Shown here piece by piece: positions 63,814 through 64,000 of a stretch of 64,000 nucleotides of DNA (the first letter of the stretch is position 1; every line of letters begins with the position of its first letter). The DNA comes from Blastomussa wellsi (lineage: Eukaryota > Cnidaria > Anthozoa > Scleractinia > Plerogyridae): assembly GCA_947652115.1 (NCBI GenBank), contig OX393562.1, forward strand, positions 17,217,934-17,281,933, given 5' to 3'. The notes under the pieces were generated by a model. The model saw nothing but the letters and a program-made list of their open reading frames with translations. It was not told the DNA's origin and did no database searches. A program made the translations under genes and the position numbers.

Positions 63814-64000
63814 CTGCGGTTAAATAGATTAATTGTACTAAATATACTTGCATGTACTGTATGTTGTACTGTCATGAAGGATGCAAACAATCCAGTGATC
63901 CAATCAAAACCTCAAGGAAATACATTAAACTGGCAGGACGTTCAGGAAAATGTGTAGGAGCAAGTCACAACAGGTTTCTTTTACTGCAGATTGGTTCAGA
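63814..64000. other. Intron of the MGAT2-like gene at the window edge
   Basis: AT-rich sequence upstream of the acceptor at 63814-63817; no exon recognised. Confidence 0.4.

Overview
This is nuclear DNA of an invertebrate animal, most likely a cnidarian and probably a stony coral. The evidence is AT-rich intergenic DNA, short GT-AG introns, many foldback elements, a tRNA-like short repeat, and BEL/Pao, Penelope-like, CR1/L2-like and IS3EU-like elements beside bilaterian-type host genes. The species call is inference.

Layout. (1) 162-21780, minus strand: the 5' part of RRP12 (pre-40S ribosome biogenesis). Four exons are recognisable, including a 30-bp exon at 19870-19899. The 19.45-kb intron between exons 2 and 3 holds a nest of mobile DNA. 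This nest contains a ~214-bp tandem repeat and, inserted in it, a 275-bp MITE, a 7.3-kb IS3EU-like transposon (1834-9145) and its 775-bp deletion derivative (9308-10082). An intact BEL/Pao retrotransposon with matching LTRs (10408-17940) lies beyond the array. Two inverted 21-bp-repeat arrays sit at 857 and 19638. (2) 21.8-27.5 kb: foldback elements and a class A GPCR exon (minus). (3) 27.5-44.9 kb: gene-poor DNA with MITEs, Penelope-like remnants, duplicated blocks and tRNA-like repeats. (4) 44911-49140, plus: an 11-exon gene for an 838-residue protein whose catalytic and zinc ligands have the same spacing as the RAG1 core. (5) 50079-50729, minus: a chromodomain protein. (6) 51-61 kb: satellites, LINE remnants, nested MITEs. 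(7) 61067-63813, minus: the 3' five exons of an MGAT2-like N-acetylglucosaminyltransferase that runs off the right edge.

Most interesting. First, the RAG1-core-like gene. Second, the IS3EU-like element, which carries three genes (DDE integrase, zinc-ribbon/HECT ubiquitin ligase, Crypton-type tyrosine recombinase) between inverted terminal arrays of a 20-bp repeat. Its ends are fixed by a matching deletion derivative with a clean 6-bp target duplication.

Exon structures were built by hand from reading frame, splice signals and family resemblance. No database search or alignment program was run.
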